From the IMG/VR virus record IMGVR_UViG_3300045051_000987, positions 1-64,000 of that record: DNA of 64,000 nucleotides; one strand, given 5' to 3'. Position 1 is the first letter of the stretch. Each line of letters opens with the position of its first letter. A model generated the notes under the pieces. That model worked only from the letters and a program-made list of their open reading frames with translations, was not told the DNA's origin and ran no database searches. Positions 42,215 through 49,911 of the stretch are shown here, one piece after another. Origin of the DNA: a virus. The translations under genes and the position numbers were made by a program.

Positions 42215-43084
42215 TCAGAAGGGGATGTCTTCGGCCTGCTCGTGACCGCACGCCGAGCACTTCACGTGGCGCGTGCGATGCACAGCGCCGTCGACGCCGA
42301 CATCGACGATGGGCTTGAGATCCGTCGAGCCGCACGTGTCGCACTTCGGGTTCATCCACCGCGGCTCGGATGACTCGACGAGGGGTGGGATCGTGATCTG
42401 AACCTGCTCGGCTCGGAGGTCGGTGCCGCACTCCGAACACGAGAGGTGACCGTCTTCGACGCGCGCGCCGCATGCCCAGCACGTGCGCGGGAGAGGCGCG
42501 GGCTCGCCGACCACGACCTTCGAGTGAGCCGCGAGCGAGTTGGCCTCGGCGATCAGCTCCGCGCGCACCTCGGGCGTGAGGTCGGCGAGCCCGAGCTTCT
42601 TCGCCTCGCGCACGAAGCCCGCTTCGATGTCGCCGATGTGCTTGTCGAACTCGGCATAGAGGAAGTGAGCGTTGAACGACGAGACGCCCTCGCTCTTCTC
42701 GAACTTCGCAGCCTCCTCGTCGGTGAAGTCGTACTCGGGACGAGCACACGCGGGCTGCATCGCCTTCTTCGCGTTCTCGTACGCAAGCGCCGCGTCCGTG
42801 AGCGACTTCTCGGCCTCGCGGGCGTTCGTCCATGCGCGCGAGACCGCGTCGTTCGCAGCATCGAGCGCGGTTATCGCCTCCTTCTGCTTCGCCTTCGCAT
42901 GAGCATGGGTCGCCTGAGCGCGCGCGAGCTTGCCCGACGCCTCGAAGAGCTCGTAGCGCGCCTCGGCGACGTCGTCGTACGACGGAGGTGCCTTCTCGGT
43001 CGTGACGGGCGCGACGTCTTCGGCGTCTTCGGCGTCGACGTCCTTCGCTTCGTTCCGCGAGAGCACGTGGCGATGTTCGGTCAT
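42215..43084 (-). CDS. Coiled-coil protein with two zinc ribbons
   Basis: 289 aa, ATG at 43084 behind a GGCATGAT box. Residues about 35-110 form an Ala/Lys/Glu-rich coiled coil. The C-terminus has two zinc ribbons: CWACGARVEDGHLSCSECG (about 206-224) and CDTCGSTDLKP with CSACGHE (about 250-280). Likely nucleic-acid binding or an adaptor; no family recognised. Confidence 0.65.
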   Translation of the reverse strand: MTEHRHVLSRNEAKDVDAEDAEDVAPVTTEKAPPSYDDVAEARYELFEASGKLARAQATHAHAKAKQKEAITALDAANDAVSRAWTNAREAEKSLTDAALAYENAKKAMQPACARPEYDFTDEEAAKFEKSEGVSSFNAHFLYAEFDKHIGDIEAGFVREAKKLGLADLTPEVRAELIAEANSLAAHSKVVVGEPAPLPRTCWACGARVEDGHLSCSECGTDLRAEQVQITIPPLVESSEPRWMNPKCDTCGSTDLKPIVDVGVDGAVHRTRHVKCSACGHEQAEDIPF

Positions 43085-43090
43085 GGCCCC

Positions 43091-43096
43091 ATCATG
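43091..43096 (-). promoter_or_regulatory. Class 2 CATGAT box before 43084
   Basis: GCGGCATGAT, 6 nt before ATG 43084, in the 21-bp gap after terminase. Confidence 0.5.
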
Positions 43097-43105
43097 CCGC
43101 GACGA

Positions 43106-45076
43106 TCAGCGGCCCGCGGTGAGCCTTCGGATCCGGTCGCTGATCGTCGCTGCGTCCGCACGACGCGGGAGCGACGACGGAAGGCCCTCGTGACCGCCGA
43201 TGATGCGCGCGCGCACCTCGCCCTTGCGCGTCTGCATCCCTCGAAGCCGACGGAGCGCCCACGTGCGAGCGAACCAGAGCCCCATGAGCCGATCGCCGGG
43301 GTGCGCACCGGGCACGTACGCGCGCATCTCGCCGAGGAGACGACGCACCTCGTCGGGCACGTCCTTGCCGTTGCGGCCGCTCGGGAGGCGCCATCGGTTC
43401 GCCTCGAACTCCGCCGCCATCGCGTCGATGCCGAGCACCTCGTCGTACTTGTTCCGGCCCGTGTAGAAGGGGAGCACCGGAACGCTGATAGACGAACCCT
43501 CCTCGTTCGCGAGGTCGACGATGTGCTTCTGGATGCCGTTGTCCTCGACCACGATGAAGCCGCCGAAGCGGTCCGCGACGTCGGAGAGGTTCCGCATCAC
43601 ATCGCCACCGCTCCATCGACCTGCGCGCGCGGCCACGAGCTGACGCATACCCGAGGGGTGCACCGCGATCGTGAACATCGTCGTCGCGCCGCCGGTCATC
43701 TTCCGCGACGCACCGAGATCGCAGCCCGTCACGATGAGCGTGCCCGACGGAGGCTCGCCGATGTTGTCGACGAAGCGGTAGCCCATGCCGAGACGGAGCG
43801 CGGCGCGGAGCCATTCGGGACGGAACGACATCGCACCGGGGTCACGCGGCTCGCACATGTACATGCGCGCGAACTCGAGCTCGTTGGCCTGCGTCTTCCG
43901 AACCTGTCGGATGCGGTGAAGGGGCCATCGCTCCGGCCACGTCGGGTTCCCCGCTTCGTCGAGCACGGGGTAGCGAAGCGTCACCCATCCGCCCTCACCG
44001 AGCTCGTGCGCGAGGTCTTCCTCGTGCCACGCGTTCGTCAAGAAGACCATCTTCGCCCCGGACGTGAGACGAGTCATGAACGTCCGACGGAACCAAGACG
44101 ACGTGTCCGCGCGCGCGGGAGCGCTCCGCGTGTTCTCGTAGTCGAGGAGGTCGTCGACGACGGCTCGATCGATGCGGGCGCCGAGGATGTTGCCGTGGAA
44201 GCCGAGACAGTAGATCGACGGGTCGCGCGCGAGAGACGCACGCTCGATGGTGATGGCGTCCTCGCGCCATAGACCGCCCGGACGGAGGTGAGGGAACACC
44301 GCCCGCAGCTCCGTCGAGCGCTCGAGGTATTTCTTCGTCGCCGAGAGGTTCTTCTTCGCGCCGTCCTGACCGTTGTTCAGGAACACCGTGCGGAGGTCGG
44401 GGTTGTTCCCGAGCTCGAAGAGCGTGCGCCCGACCGCGAACTGCTGTGTCTTCCCCGACTCCGGGTGTGCGAGGACGATCATGAAGTCCTCGCGGTCGTA
44501 GGTCGCCTGCATCTCGAGGTGGATGCGCGCTTGCTCGATGTCGGCGCCCGTCTCTTCGTCCTTGAGGACGAACTCGTTGAAGGTGTTCACGTCACGCCGC
44601 GCGAGCGCGAGGAGGCTCTCGTAGGCGTACCTCCCGGCCTCGATGCCGTCGGTCGGGAGCATGTCGTCGTCTTCGTCGCCGCCGGGGCTCTGAGAGGCGC
44701 CTGAGAGCGGCACCGAGGCATCCGACTCGATGGGGGGCTCGCCCGAGGCCCATACCGGACCGGTCTCCGACTCGGAACCGACGGGCACGGGGCCCCCGAG
44801 CGTGTCGGATTGATTTAGGATGCGGTCAGTTGCCGATTTTTGTAGCGAATCGGTGGAGGGGGGGACTACGGCCCTGAGCGCGCCGCGCGCGACGGAACTC
44901 GACCCCTCCCCCCCTCCCCCCGATCGTGAACCGCCGGCCACACTGCTCGCCTGCTTCCTGGGCTTGGGGCCTCGTGGTGCGTAGGGATCGACGACCTTCT
45001 TCGTTGCGTGTTCACCCGGGTGAACACGTGAGGGTGAGGGCTGCTCGAGCTGTCCCTTGTACATGCTCCGCTTCAC
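43106..45076 (-). CDS. terL: Terminase large subunit with long N-terminal extension
   Basis: 656 aa from GTG 45076 (GTGA overlap with small terminase). ATPase: Walker A AHPESGKT (203-210), Walker B around VVDDLLD (306-312). Nuclease domain: TGCDLGAS (Asp453), VVEDN and later acidic residues. The first about 140 residues are low-complexity Ser/Gly/Pro/Asp and carry the 18-bp palindrome in frame as VHPGEH, plus an ATCCTAAATCAATC stretch shared in part with class 3 promoters. A shorter product from an internal start is possible. The protein cuts and packages phage DNA. Confidence 0.92.
   Translation of the reverse strand: MKRSMYKGQLEQPSPSRVHPGEHATKKVVDPYAPRGPKPRKQASSVAGGSRSGGGGEGSSSVARGALRAVVPPSTDSLQKSATDRILNQSDTLGGPVPVGSESETGPVWASGEPPIESDASVPLSGASQSPGGDEDDDMLPTDGIEAGRYAYESLLALARRDVNTFNEFVLKDEETGADIEQARIHLEMQATYDREDFMIVLAHPESGKTQQFAVGRTLFELGNNPDLRTVFLNNGQDGAKKNLSATKKYLERSTELRAVFPHLRPGGLWREDAITIERASLARDPSIYCLGFHGNILGARIDRAVVDDLLDYENTRSAPARADTSSWFRRTFMTRLTSGAKMVFLTNAWHEEDLAHELGEGGWVTLRYPVLDEAGNPTWPERWPLHRIRQVRKTQANELEFARMYMCEPRDPGAMSFRPEWLRAALRLGMGYRFVDNIGEPPSGTLIVTGCDLGASRKMTGGATTMFTIAVHPSGMRQLVAARAGRWSGGDVMRNLSDVADRFGGFIVVEDNGIQKHIVDLANEEGSSISVPVLPFYTGRNKYDEVLGIDAMAAEFEANRWRLPSGRNGKDVPDEVRRLLGEMRAYVPGAHPGDRLMGLWFARTWALRRLRGMQTRKGEVRARIIGGHEGLPSSLPRRADAATISDRIRRLTAGR
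45009..45026. repeat. Dispersed 18-bp palindrome, copy 7
   Basis: Inside the 5' end of the large terminase gene, in frame as VHPGEH in the disordered N-terminal part. Confidence 0.9.
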
Positions 45077-45906
45077 AGCTCGAGCCCTTCCACGAGCTCA
45101 GCAACGTCTTCGTCTTCCACGTCCACCACCGACACGACCTTCGCTTCAAGCACCCTCTGCCGAGCCCGCTTCTTCTCGAACGCCTTGTTCGCTAGAGCGA
45201 GCCACTGTGCAGCCTCATCCTCAGTCATCTCCCCCACAGGGGACGGGTCTGCCCTGCCGAGGATGGTGGTGGGCTCTCCCATGAGCAGCCTGTTCATGTT
45301 CACCGTCCCCGCAGAGGCCTGCGTGGTGCGGTGCACAATCCCTCCGATGGTGCGTAGGACCGACATCCTGTCCCTCACCCCCATGGTCCGGATCTTCTCC
45401 GCATCGGAGAGGAGGGAATCGGCGATCTGCACACTGAGCTCGAGGAGCCTCGCGTTCACGTTCGTCAGCACGAGGGCGCTGATCCGGTTAGCCCTCACGA
45501 GCTTGACCTCCTCCTCCCTAGAAGCGACTGCGTCTCCGAGAACGAGGGTTTCCTGCTTCCGAGCCTTCTTCGTGGCTTCGAGGCGTGCTCGGAGGGCTTG
45601 GGCGTGTTCCTTGGCTTGCTCAATCGCGTCGGCCTTCTCAGCGGCCTTCGCCCGCTTGTCGAGCTCGACGCCCTTGGCGCGCGCGCAGTCGCGAAGGCTC
45701 GGAAGCTTGAGCCTCGGCTCTCCCGAATCGATCAGGCGCGTGGCGACCTCTCGGGAGACGCCTGCGGCCTGCGAGACGGCCGTGACCGTGCCGAACGCAA
45801 GCCAGGCCTCGCGAGCCTTCTCGTGCACCTCGGGCGGTACGACCGCGCTCGCCGCGGATGCGTGTTCACCCGGGTGAACACCGGGGCGCTTCGTGCGCTT
45901 CTTCAT
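45073..45906 (-). CDS. Terminase small subunit-like HTH protein
   Basis: 277 aa from ATG 45906. Basic N-terminus with a palindrome copy translated as VHPGEH, then an HTH segment (AWLAFGTVTAVSQAAGVSRE, 32-51), a long coiled coil (about 75-125) and a C-terminal helical region ending acidic (VEDEDVAELVEGLEL). Order (directly before the large terminase) and HTH-coil layout fit small terminase subunits. The start is supported by TAGGCT 8 nt upstream; a longer ORF from GTG 46071 crosses the promoter region. Confidence 0.72.
   Translation of the reverse strand: MKKRTKRPGVHPGEHASAASAVVPPEVHEKAREAWLAFGTVTAVSQAAGVSREVATRLIDSGEPRLKLPSLRDCARAKGVELDKRAKAAEKADAIEQAKEHAQALRARLEATKKARKQETLVLGDAVASREEEVKLVRANRISALVLTNVNARLLELSVQIADSLLSDAEKIRTMGVRDRMSVLRTIGGIVHRTTQASAGTVNMNRLLMGEPTTILGRADPSPVGEMTEDEAAQWLALANKAFEKKRARQRVLEAKVVSVVDVEDEDVAELVEGLEL
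45863..45880. repeat. Dispersed 18-bp palindrome, copy 8
   Basis: In frame near the N-terminus of the small-terminase-like gene, about 35 bp downstream of its putative transcription start: a position where a bound protein would block elongation. Confidence 0.9.
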
Positions 45907-45914
45907 CGATCCGG

Positions 45915-45920
45915 AGCCTA
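45915..45920 (-). promoter_or_regulatory. Class 1 -10-like box before 45906
   Basis: TAGGCT preceded by GGC, 8 nt before ATG 45906. Confidence 0.4.
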
Positions 45921-45987
45921 GCCGATCGCGGGTCCCTTGGGCCGGGGTCGGCCCGATTGGGGGCGCAAGGGGCCGCCCTCTCTGTAT

Positions 45988-46033
45988 TGAGTCTGTCCGA
46001 ATTGGGCGACCGGGGCGCGTGTGAGTCTGTCCG
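45988..46033 (-). repeat. 12-bp direct repeats upstream of the terminase genes
   Basis: TGAGTCTGTCCG occurs at 45988-45999 and 46022-46033 (plus-strand sense), start to start 34 bp, in the 133-bp non-coding gap before the terminase genes. A palindrome copy follows at 46053. Candidate packaging (pac/cos-associated) or regulator sites. Confidence 0.6.
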
Positions 46034-46039
46034 GTCCGT

Positions 46040-46303
46040 TCAGTCGCCTGCGTGTTCACCCGGGTGAACACCGACCCGTTCCGGGGGCCACGCGCGCTCC
46101 CATCTCGGGTCCGTCGGCTTCGGTAGCGCCTGCATCCGGGCGTGCTCGAGCGCTCTCGTGAGCGAGGCTGCTAGGTCCCTCAGCCCCTTCGACCTGCATC
46201 TCAGGCACCACGCGACTCCCGGCGCTCCGCACGCGTGACACGAGCCATGTCGGTACGGGTGAGCGTCTGACCTCGGGGGTGTCGTCGGCCATGCTCGGAT
46301 CAC
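46040..46303 (-). CDS. Small zinc-finger-like protein
   Basis: 87 aa from GTG 46303 (GTGA overlap). HGSCHACGAPGVAWCLRCRS (about 19-38) holds two CxxC pairs. The following RDLAASLTRALEHARMQA is a helix, and the end is encoded partly by the palindrome copy at 46053 (VHPGEH). Two other overlapping ORFs here are shadows. Confidence 0.6.
   Translation of the reverse strand: MIRAWPTTPPRSDAHPYRHGSCHACGAPGVAWCLRCRSKGLRDLAASLTRALEHARMQALPKPTDPRWERAWPPERVGVHPGEHAGD
46053..46070. repeat. Dispersed 18-bp palindrome, copy 9
   Basis: At the very 3' end of the zinc-finger-like gene, 20 bp from the second 12-bp direct repeat upstream of the terminase genes. Confidence 0.9.
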
Positions 46304-46785
46304 GTCGAGGCCTTCCCCTGCATCGCCACCATGTGGCTCGTCGCTCTCCCGTGCCCTGTGATGCGTACGAGCGAACCGCACACCTCGCACTTCGTCATCG
46401 GTCGCTCGAAGGCCTCCATGCGCTCTCTCGGGGTAGCCATCGCGGGGATGTCTCGCGTCTTGGCCTTCCTCAGTGAGCCCGTGCACCTCGCCCGCATGTC
46501 GAAGAGGTCGAGGAAGTGCTTCGGGAACGTCTCGCATGCTGCGGAGGTCCGTCCTGACCTCGAGCCTCTCGTGCCCGGTGCTGAGCCCGTGTAGCGCCAT
46601 GTGACCGCGTCGAGGACGGTGCCCGTGATGCGCACGCCGAGGATCACGCCCGGCCTACGCGTCCGCTTGTGCTCGATGAGCATGCCCACGGCGAGGGGCT
46701 GAGGTTCCTCGATGACGACCTCGACCTCTTGCGGGAGGGCCGGGCCTAGCTCCTTGGGTGCCTGCTTCTTCGTGCGCGCCTTCAC
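46300..46785 (-). CDS. Unknown 161-aa protein with CxxC end
   Basis: GTG at 46785. Basic start (KARTKKQAPK), a beta-rich domain (VEVVIEEPQPLAVGMLIEHK, RRPGVILGVRITGTVLDAVTW), then a basic helical part and a C-terminal MTKCEVCGSLVRITGHG with CxxC plus His residues: possible treble-clef zinc site. Upstream ORF extension overlaps the frameshifted gene and was rejected. Confidence 0.55.
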   Translation of the reverse strand: MKARTKKQAPKELGPALPQEVEVVIEEPQPLAVGMLIEHKRTRRPGVILGVRITGTVLDAVTWRYTGSAPGTRGSRSGRTSAACETFPKHFLDLFDMRARCTGSLRKAKTRDIPAMATPRERMEAFERPMTKCEVCGSLVRITGHGRATSHMVAMQGKAST

Positions 46786-46786
46786 G

Positions 46787-47027
46787 TCAGACGCCGACGA
46801 ACTCTGCGAGCACCACACCACGCTCGACGCCACGTGCAGCCGTGCCGATGTGCTCGACGATGATCTTGTCGGGACCGACCCACGAAGAGTCGCCGACGAC
46901 GTTGTTCTCACCGCCTCGTGGATGGATGGATGGTGAGGGCGTCCTTCTCCGACTTCGCTGCGACTACGCACCCGCTGTAGTAGTCGAGGTGCTTGGGGGC
47001 CGAGCGCGAGAGCTTGTAGAGCTTCAT
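46787..47027 (-). pseudogene. Small phage protein gene broken by one extra ATCC repeat unit
   Basis: ATG at 47027 behind a GGCATGAT box. The reading frame is MKLYKLSRSAPKHL, YYSGCVVAAKSEKDALTIHP, then stops early. Removing one 4-bp unit from the ATCC run (46921-46933) restores frame through RGGENNVVGDSSWVGPDKI, IVEHIGTAARGVERGVVLAE and FVGV: a 78-aa protein of a common small phage type (CVVAA, then TIHP, then W-GPDKI, then a GVVLA ending). The product may be phase-variable by slippage, or the extra unit may be a sequencing artefact. Confidence 0.75.
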
Positions 47028-47033
47028 GGCTCG

Positions 47034-47039
47034 ATCATG
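47034..47039 (-). promoter_or_regulatory. Class 2 CATGAT box before 47027
   Basis: GCGGCATGAT, 6 nt before ATG 47027 of the frameshifted gene. Confidence 0.5.
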
Positions 47040-47051
47040 CCGCGCTCGCCC

Positions 47052-47435
47052 TCAGCGGCCGCCTGCGCGGATCTCACGTGCTCGGGAGCTGTGCCAGCGC
47101 ATGACGCTCCACAGCGTCGCCGAGGCCTTCTCGTCGCCGTGGATGGCCTCCGAGGCGATGCGGCATCGCTCGGCGCTCAAGTCGTGCTCTCGTGCGCGGA
47201 TCTCGAGCGCCCATTCCTCTGCGGTGGCCTCGGGATGCCTCAGCACGACGTCGAGGCGCTCGGTGGCCTTCATGAGCCGCACGAGAGGCGCCGAGGAGCG
47301 TGACGGGCTCGGAAAGGCTGCCTGAGCGTCGCACGCCTCCCGCGCGGCTCGATGGGCTTCGCAGGCCTCGCGCAAGGCCGCGAGCTGCTTCTTCGTCTCC
47401 TCGAGCTCGGTGGTGAGCTGCTCTACGGTCTTCAC
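47052..47435 (-). CDS. Coiled-coil protein
   Basis: 127 aa from GTG 47435 (GTGA overlap). Residues 1-40 are a coiled coil (TVEQLTTELEETKKQLAALR), then a short linker and helices LVRLMKATERLDVVLRHPEA, WALEIRAREHDLSAERCRI. Role unknown; possibly a small scaffold or regulator. Confidence 0.6.
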   Translation of the reverse strand: MKTVEQLTTELEETKKQLAALREACEAHRAAREACDAQAAFPSPSRSSAPLVRLMKATERLDVVLRHPEATAEEWALEIRAREHDLSAERCRIASEAIHGDEKASATLWSVMRWHSSRAREIRAGGR

Positions 47436-47755
47436 TCGGATCCTCGCTTCATGAGGTGCGCGGCGAGCTTCTGTCCGGCCTTCTTCACGCGGTGCACGTC
47501 CGTGGGGTGCTCGATCCCGCCTCGGAGCCATCCCGCGGGGTCGCCGAGGTCGGCGTCGATGGAGGAGGCCACCACGCGTGCCGCGTAGCGGTCTGCCGAG
47601 GCCTGATCGGGGAACTGAGGCCTCGTGCCCTTCTTCGGGCGTGGTGGGCGCTTGGGGAGCGCGCGCGGTGGTGTCGCATCGGTCGCGATCCCGATGATGC
47701 CGGAGCCGAACCCGGCACCGACCGCGAGGTGTTCACCCGGGTGAACACGCTTCAC
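47432..47755 (-). CDS. Unknown basic 107-aa protein
   Basis: GTG at 47755. The palindrome forms codons 3-9 (RVHPGEH), so a protein bound there would sit directly on the translation and transcription start. The remainder is Pro/Lys/Arg-rich, then QASADRYAARVVASSIDADL and a basic C-terminal helix. No family recognised. Confidence 0.55.
   Translation of the reverse strand: MKRVHPGEHLAVGAGFGSGIIGIATDATPPRALPKRPPRPKKGTRPQFPDQASADRYAARVVASSIDADLGDPAGWLRGGIEHPTDVHRVKKAGQKLAAHLMKRGSE
47730..47747. repeat. Dispersed 18-bp palindrome, copy 10
   Basis: Overlaps codons 3-9 of the gene starting at 47755. Confidence 0.9.
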
Positions 47756-47877
47756 GGCGTCACCGTGACGTGCACGTGCTCGGCGATGAGCACGATCAGC
47801 CGAAGGAGCGCGGCGAGGCCTTGGATGGCTCCGGCGATGACGAGGAGCGTGATGAGCCGTTCTTCGTGCTTCCTCAT
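47752..47877 (-). CDS. Small 41-aa membrane protein
   Basis: ATG at 47877 overlaps the upstream stop (ATGA) and its own stop overlaps the next start (GTGA), so coupling supports it despite its size. MRKHEERL is followed by one hydrophobic helix (ITLLVIAGAIQGLAALLRLI, residues 9-28) and a HVHVTVTP end. Single-span membrane protein of unknown function. Confidence 0.65.
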   Translation of the reverse strand: MRKHEERLITLLVIAGAIQGLAALLRLIVLIAEHVHVTVTP

Positions 47878-48572
47878 CGGGCCGTCCATCGAGGCACGCC
47901 GGTGTCGCTTCCCTTGCCGCGATCGGCGAGACCGAGGCTCGCGAGCTTGCCGAGGATGTCGAGCACGCGTCCGGGGCTGATCGCCGTCGCGAGCGATGCC
48001 CCCTTGTTCAGCCGTGAGGCGAGGTCATGAGCTCCCGAGACCTCTCCCGCGGCCTTGAGCGCATCGAAGACGCGTTGCTCGCTCTTCGAGAGCTTCTTCG
48101 CGAGCGGCTTGGGCTCGGCCTTCGGTTCTTCCTCCTCGTCAGGCGTCGACGGCTTGGGTTGTCGGAGGAGCTTGTTGAGCCGCCCACGTCCGATCTCGAG
48201 CACGTCGGCCGCGTCCTGACGGCTCATGCTCTGCTCGACCACAAGCTCGTGCGCGACGCGTCGCATACGGCTCTCTTCGGCCTCGATCGCGAAGCGGAGA
48301 TCCATCGTGGCTCTGTGAGCCTCCGACACGAGCTTCCCGACCGGCCCGCCCGACATGACCTGCACGAAGAACGTGAAGGGCTCCTTCTCGTCGAGACGGA
48401 TGGCGTCACGAAGAGCATCGAGCACTTCGGCGAGCGTGCGGCCGCGCGCGCCCGGTCGGAGGAGCTTCGGATCCATGTCTCGAGGCGAGCCGCGCCACGG
48501 GTAGTGAAGATCGACGTCCGGCTCGTAGTAGACGCCGATCCTGTACTCCTTGAGCTTCTTCTTCGGCTTCAT
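47874..48572 (-). CDS. HTH/winged-helix regulator-like protein
   Basis: 232 aa, ATG at 48572. A middle HTH (VVEQSMSRQDAADVLEIGRG, about 112-131, then RLNKLLRQ) and a C-terminal winged-helix-like part (KLSKSEQRVFDALKAAGEVS, then VLDILGKLASLGLADRGKG) are separated by an acidic/Lys-rich linker. The N-terminus has RIGVYYEPDVDLHYP. It is a plausible phage transcription regulator and a candidate for reading the palindromes or promoters. Confidence 0.65.
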   Translation of the reverse strand: MKPKKKLKEYRIGVYYEPDVDLHYPWRGSPRDMDPKLLRPGARGRTLAEVLDALRDAIRLDEKEPFTFFVQVMSGGPVGKLVSEAHRATMDLRFAIEAEESRMRRVAHELVVEQSMSRQDAADVLEIGRGRLNKLLRQPKPSTPDEEEEPKAEPKPLAKKLSKSEQRVFDALKAAGEVSGAHDLASRLNKGASLATAISPGRVLDILGKLASLGLADRGKGSDTGVPRWTAR

Positions 48573-48575
48573 CGA

Positions 48576-48923
48576 TCACCATCCCGGCGGGACGATGCCC
48601 CGCAGACCGCACGTGAGACAGTCGTTGAGGTTGCTGTTCTCGCTGTTCGGGACCGTGCTGCGGTGCTCGCAGCACTTCTGGCATGGCCGGTCCGTGTTCA
48701 CCTTCGAGGCGACTGAGACGCCCTTCGCGACACGTCGAGCGAGATCGAGGCGCGAGACGAATGCAGCGAGGTCGACGGCCGCGTGCGCTACCTGCTGAGC
48801 TGCGTACGGGCCGGGAGGCGACCGATCGGCGAGCGTGAGCTCGAGGCCTCGCACGAGAGCCTTGAGGTGGCTCAGGCGCTCAGCGACGCGCTTCTCTTCG
48901 GTCTCGAGCATGACGGTGCTCAT
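48576..48923 (-). CDS. Helical protein with C-terminal zinc site
   Basis: 115 aa from ATG 48923 (ATGA overlap). Helical N-terminus (ETEEKRVAERLSHLKALVRG, AAQQVAHAAVDLAAFVSRLD) and a Cys-rich end CQKCCEHRS with CLTCGLRG, giving a four-Cys zinc ribbon. Function unknown. Confidence 0.6.
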   Translation of the reverse strand: MSTVMLETEEKRVAERLSHLKALVRGLELTLADRSPPGPYAAQQVAHAAVDLAAFVSRLDLARRVAKGVSVASKVNTDRPCQKCCEHRSTVPNSENSNLNDCLTCGLRGIVPPGW

Positions 48924-49564
48924 GACCGCGGTTCGTCCTTCCAAGGATCGAGACCCACGCGGAGCGTGATCCTCTCCGCGGGCGTGATCATGTCGAGCAC
49001 GTCGGGGATCAGGAACCTCGGGAGCGATTCGCCGCTCACGACTTCGATCATGCGTCGGCGCGTGAAGACGCACGCACGACGGACGATCTCACGCACGAGC
49101 GCAGCTCGCTCCTTCTCGACCGGCGAGGGATCGACGACGAGCGGGCGCCCGTTGTCGGTCATCTTGAGGTCGGGGAACTGCTCGGCGATGTCGCCCGCAG
49201 CGATGCCGGCGACGTGCCTGCACAGTCCCATCGCGCTGAGCTCTTCGGGGAAGGGGCCGAAGACCTTGAACGCCGCCATCCCACCCGCGAGACCGAGCTC
49301 GGGAGGTCCGACGCTCGCCGAGCCGCGCACCATGACCGTGACCTCGTAGTAGCCACCATGCGCGAGCTCCTCGAGATCGACGGGCTGCTCGGGCTCGAAG
49401 TCGACCTTCGCCGTGCGCGCGCTGTCCCTCGCCGACATGAGCGACGTGCGTGCGTTCGCGAGGTGCGCGTGGAGGGCCTGTCGAGCGCTCAGCGGTTCCG
49501 CTCCGCTGAGAAGATCGATCATCTCGTTGAGCTGCTCGATCATGCCTTCGATGTGCTTGCTCAT
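48920..49564 (-). CDS. Unknown 214-aa protein
   Basis: ATG at 49564 (ATGA overlap). A coiled-coil N-terminus (HIEGMIEQLNEMIDLLSGAE), a beta-rich middle (GYYEVTVMVRGSASVGPPEL, AAFKVFGPFPEELSAMGLC) and helices near the end (EKERAALVREIVRRACVFTR). No enzymatic motif recognised. Confidence 0.6.
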   Translation of the reverse strand: MSKHIEGMIEQLNEMIDLLSGAEPLSARQALHAHLANARTSLMSARDSARTAKVDFEPEQPVDLEELAHGGYYEVTVMVRGSASVGPPELGLAGGMAAFKVFGPFPEELSAMGLCRHVAGIAAGDIAEQFPDLKMTDNGRPLVVDPSPVEKERAALVREIVRRACVFTRRRMIEVVSGESLPRFLIPDVLDMITPAERITLRVGLDPWKDEPRS

Positions 49565-49911
49565 CGCGTGATCCCCGAGATGCGACGCTGAGCTTCGTTG
49601 ATCCGCTCACGAGCATCCTCGAGCAGACGGTGTCGCATGACGTCGGCCTCGGTGAGGAAGTTGAGCCAGTTGCGCTGTCCGGCGTCCGTCGAGAGCACGA
49701 CGCACGGGGGCTCGCTGCGATGGATCTGCGAGAAGAACGCGCCGGTCACGCGGAGCCGTTCCTTCACAGCTCGCGGGTCGAGCTCCGCGCGTGCACGCCA
49801 TTCCTCACGAAGGGCGATCTGTTCCTCGACCACGATGCGATCGGCCACGCACAGATCGGTGAACGCCGCCGCCGCGCTGTCGATCACCGTCATCGGGAGC
49901 TTGTACGTCAT
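49561..49911 (-). CDS. Separate downstream gene within the 49561-51111 open frame
   Basis: 116 aa from ATG 49911: TYKLPMTVIDSAAAAFTDLC, VVEEQIALREEWRARAELDP, CVVLSTDAGQRNWLNFLTEA, ending RERINEAQRRISGITR. Its start makes an ATGA overlap with a stop in the frame that looks coding just upstream. Helical protein of unknown function. Confidence 0.5.
   Translation of the reverse strand: MTYKLPMTVIDSAAAAFTDLCVADRIVVEEQIALREEWRARAELDPRAVKERLRVTGAFFSQIHRSEPPCVVLSTDAGQRNWLNFLTEADVMRHRLLEDARERINEAQRRISGITR

Noticed and set aside
44810-44830. Possible fourth class 3 promoter inside the large terminase gene
   Set aside because: Only the CTAAATCAATC part matches; the TATACC and TGGCGC boxes are missing at the right spacing.
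45907-46071. N-terminal extension of the small-terminase-like gene from GTG 46071
   Set aside because: It would cross the repeat cluster and promoter-like box; residues are low-complexity, and ATG 45906 has a class 1 box 8 nt upstream.
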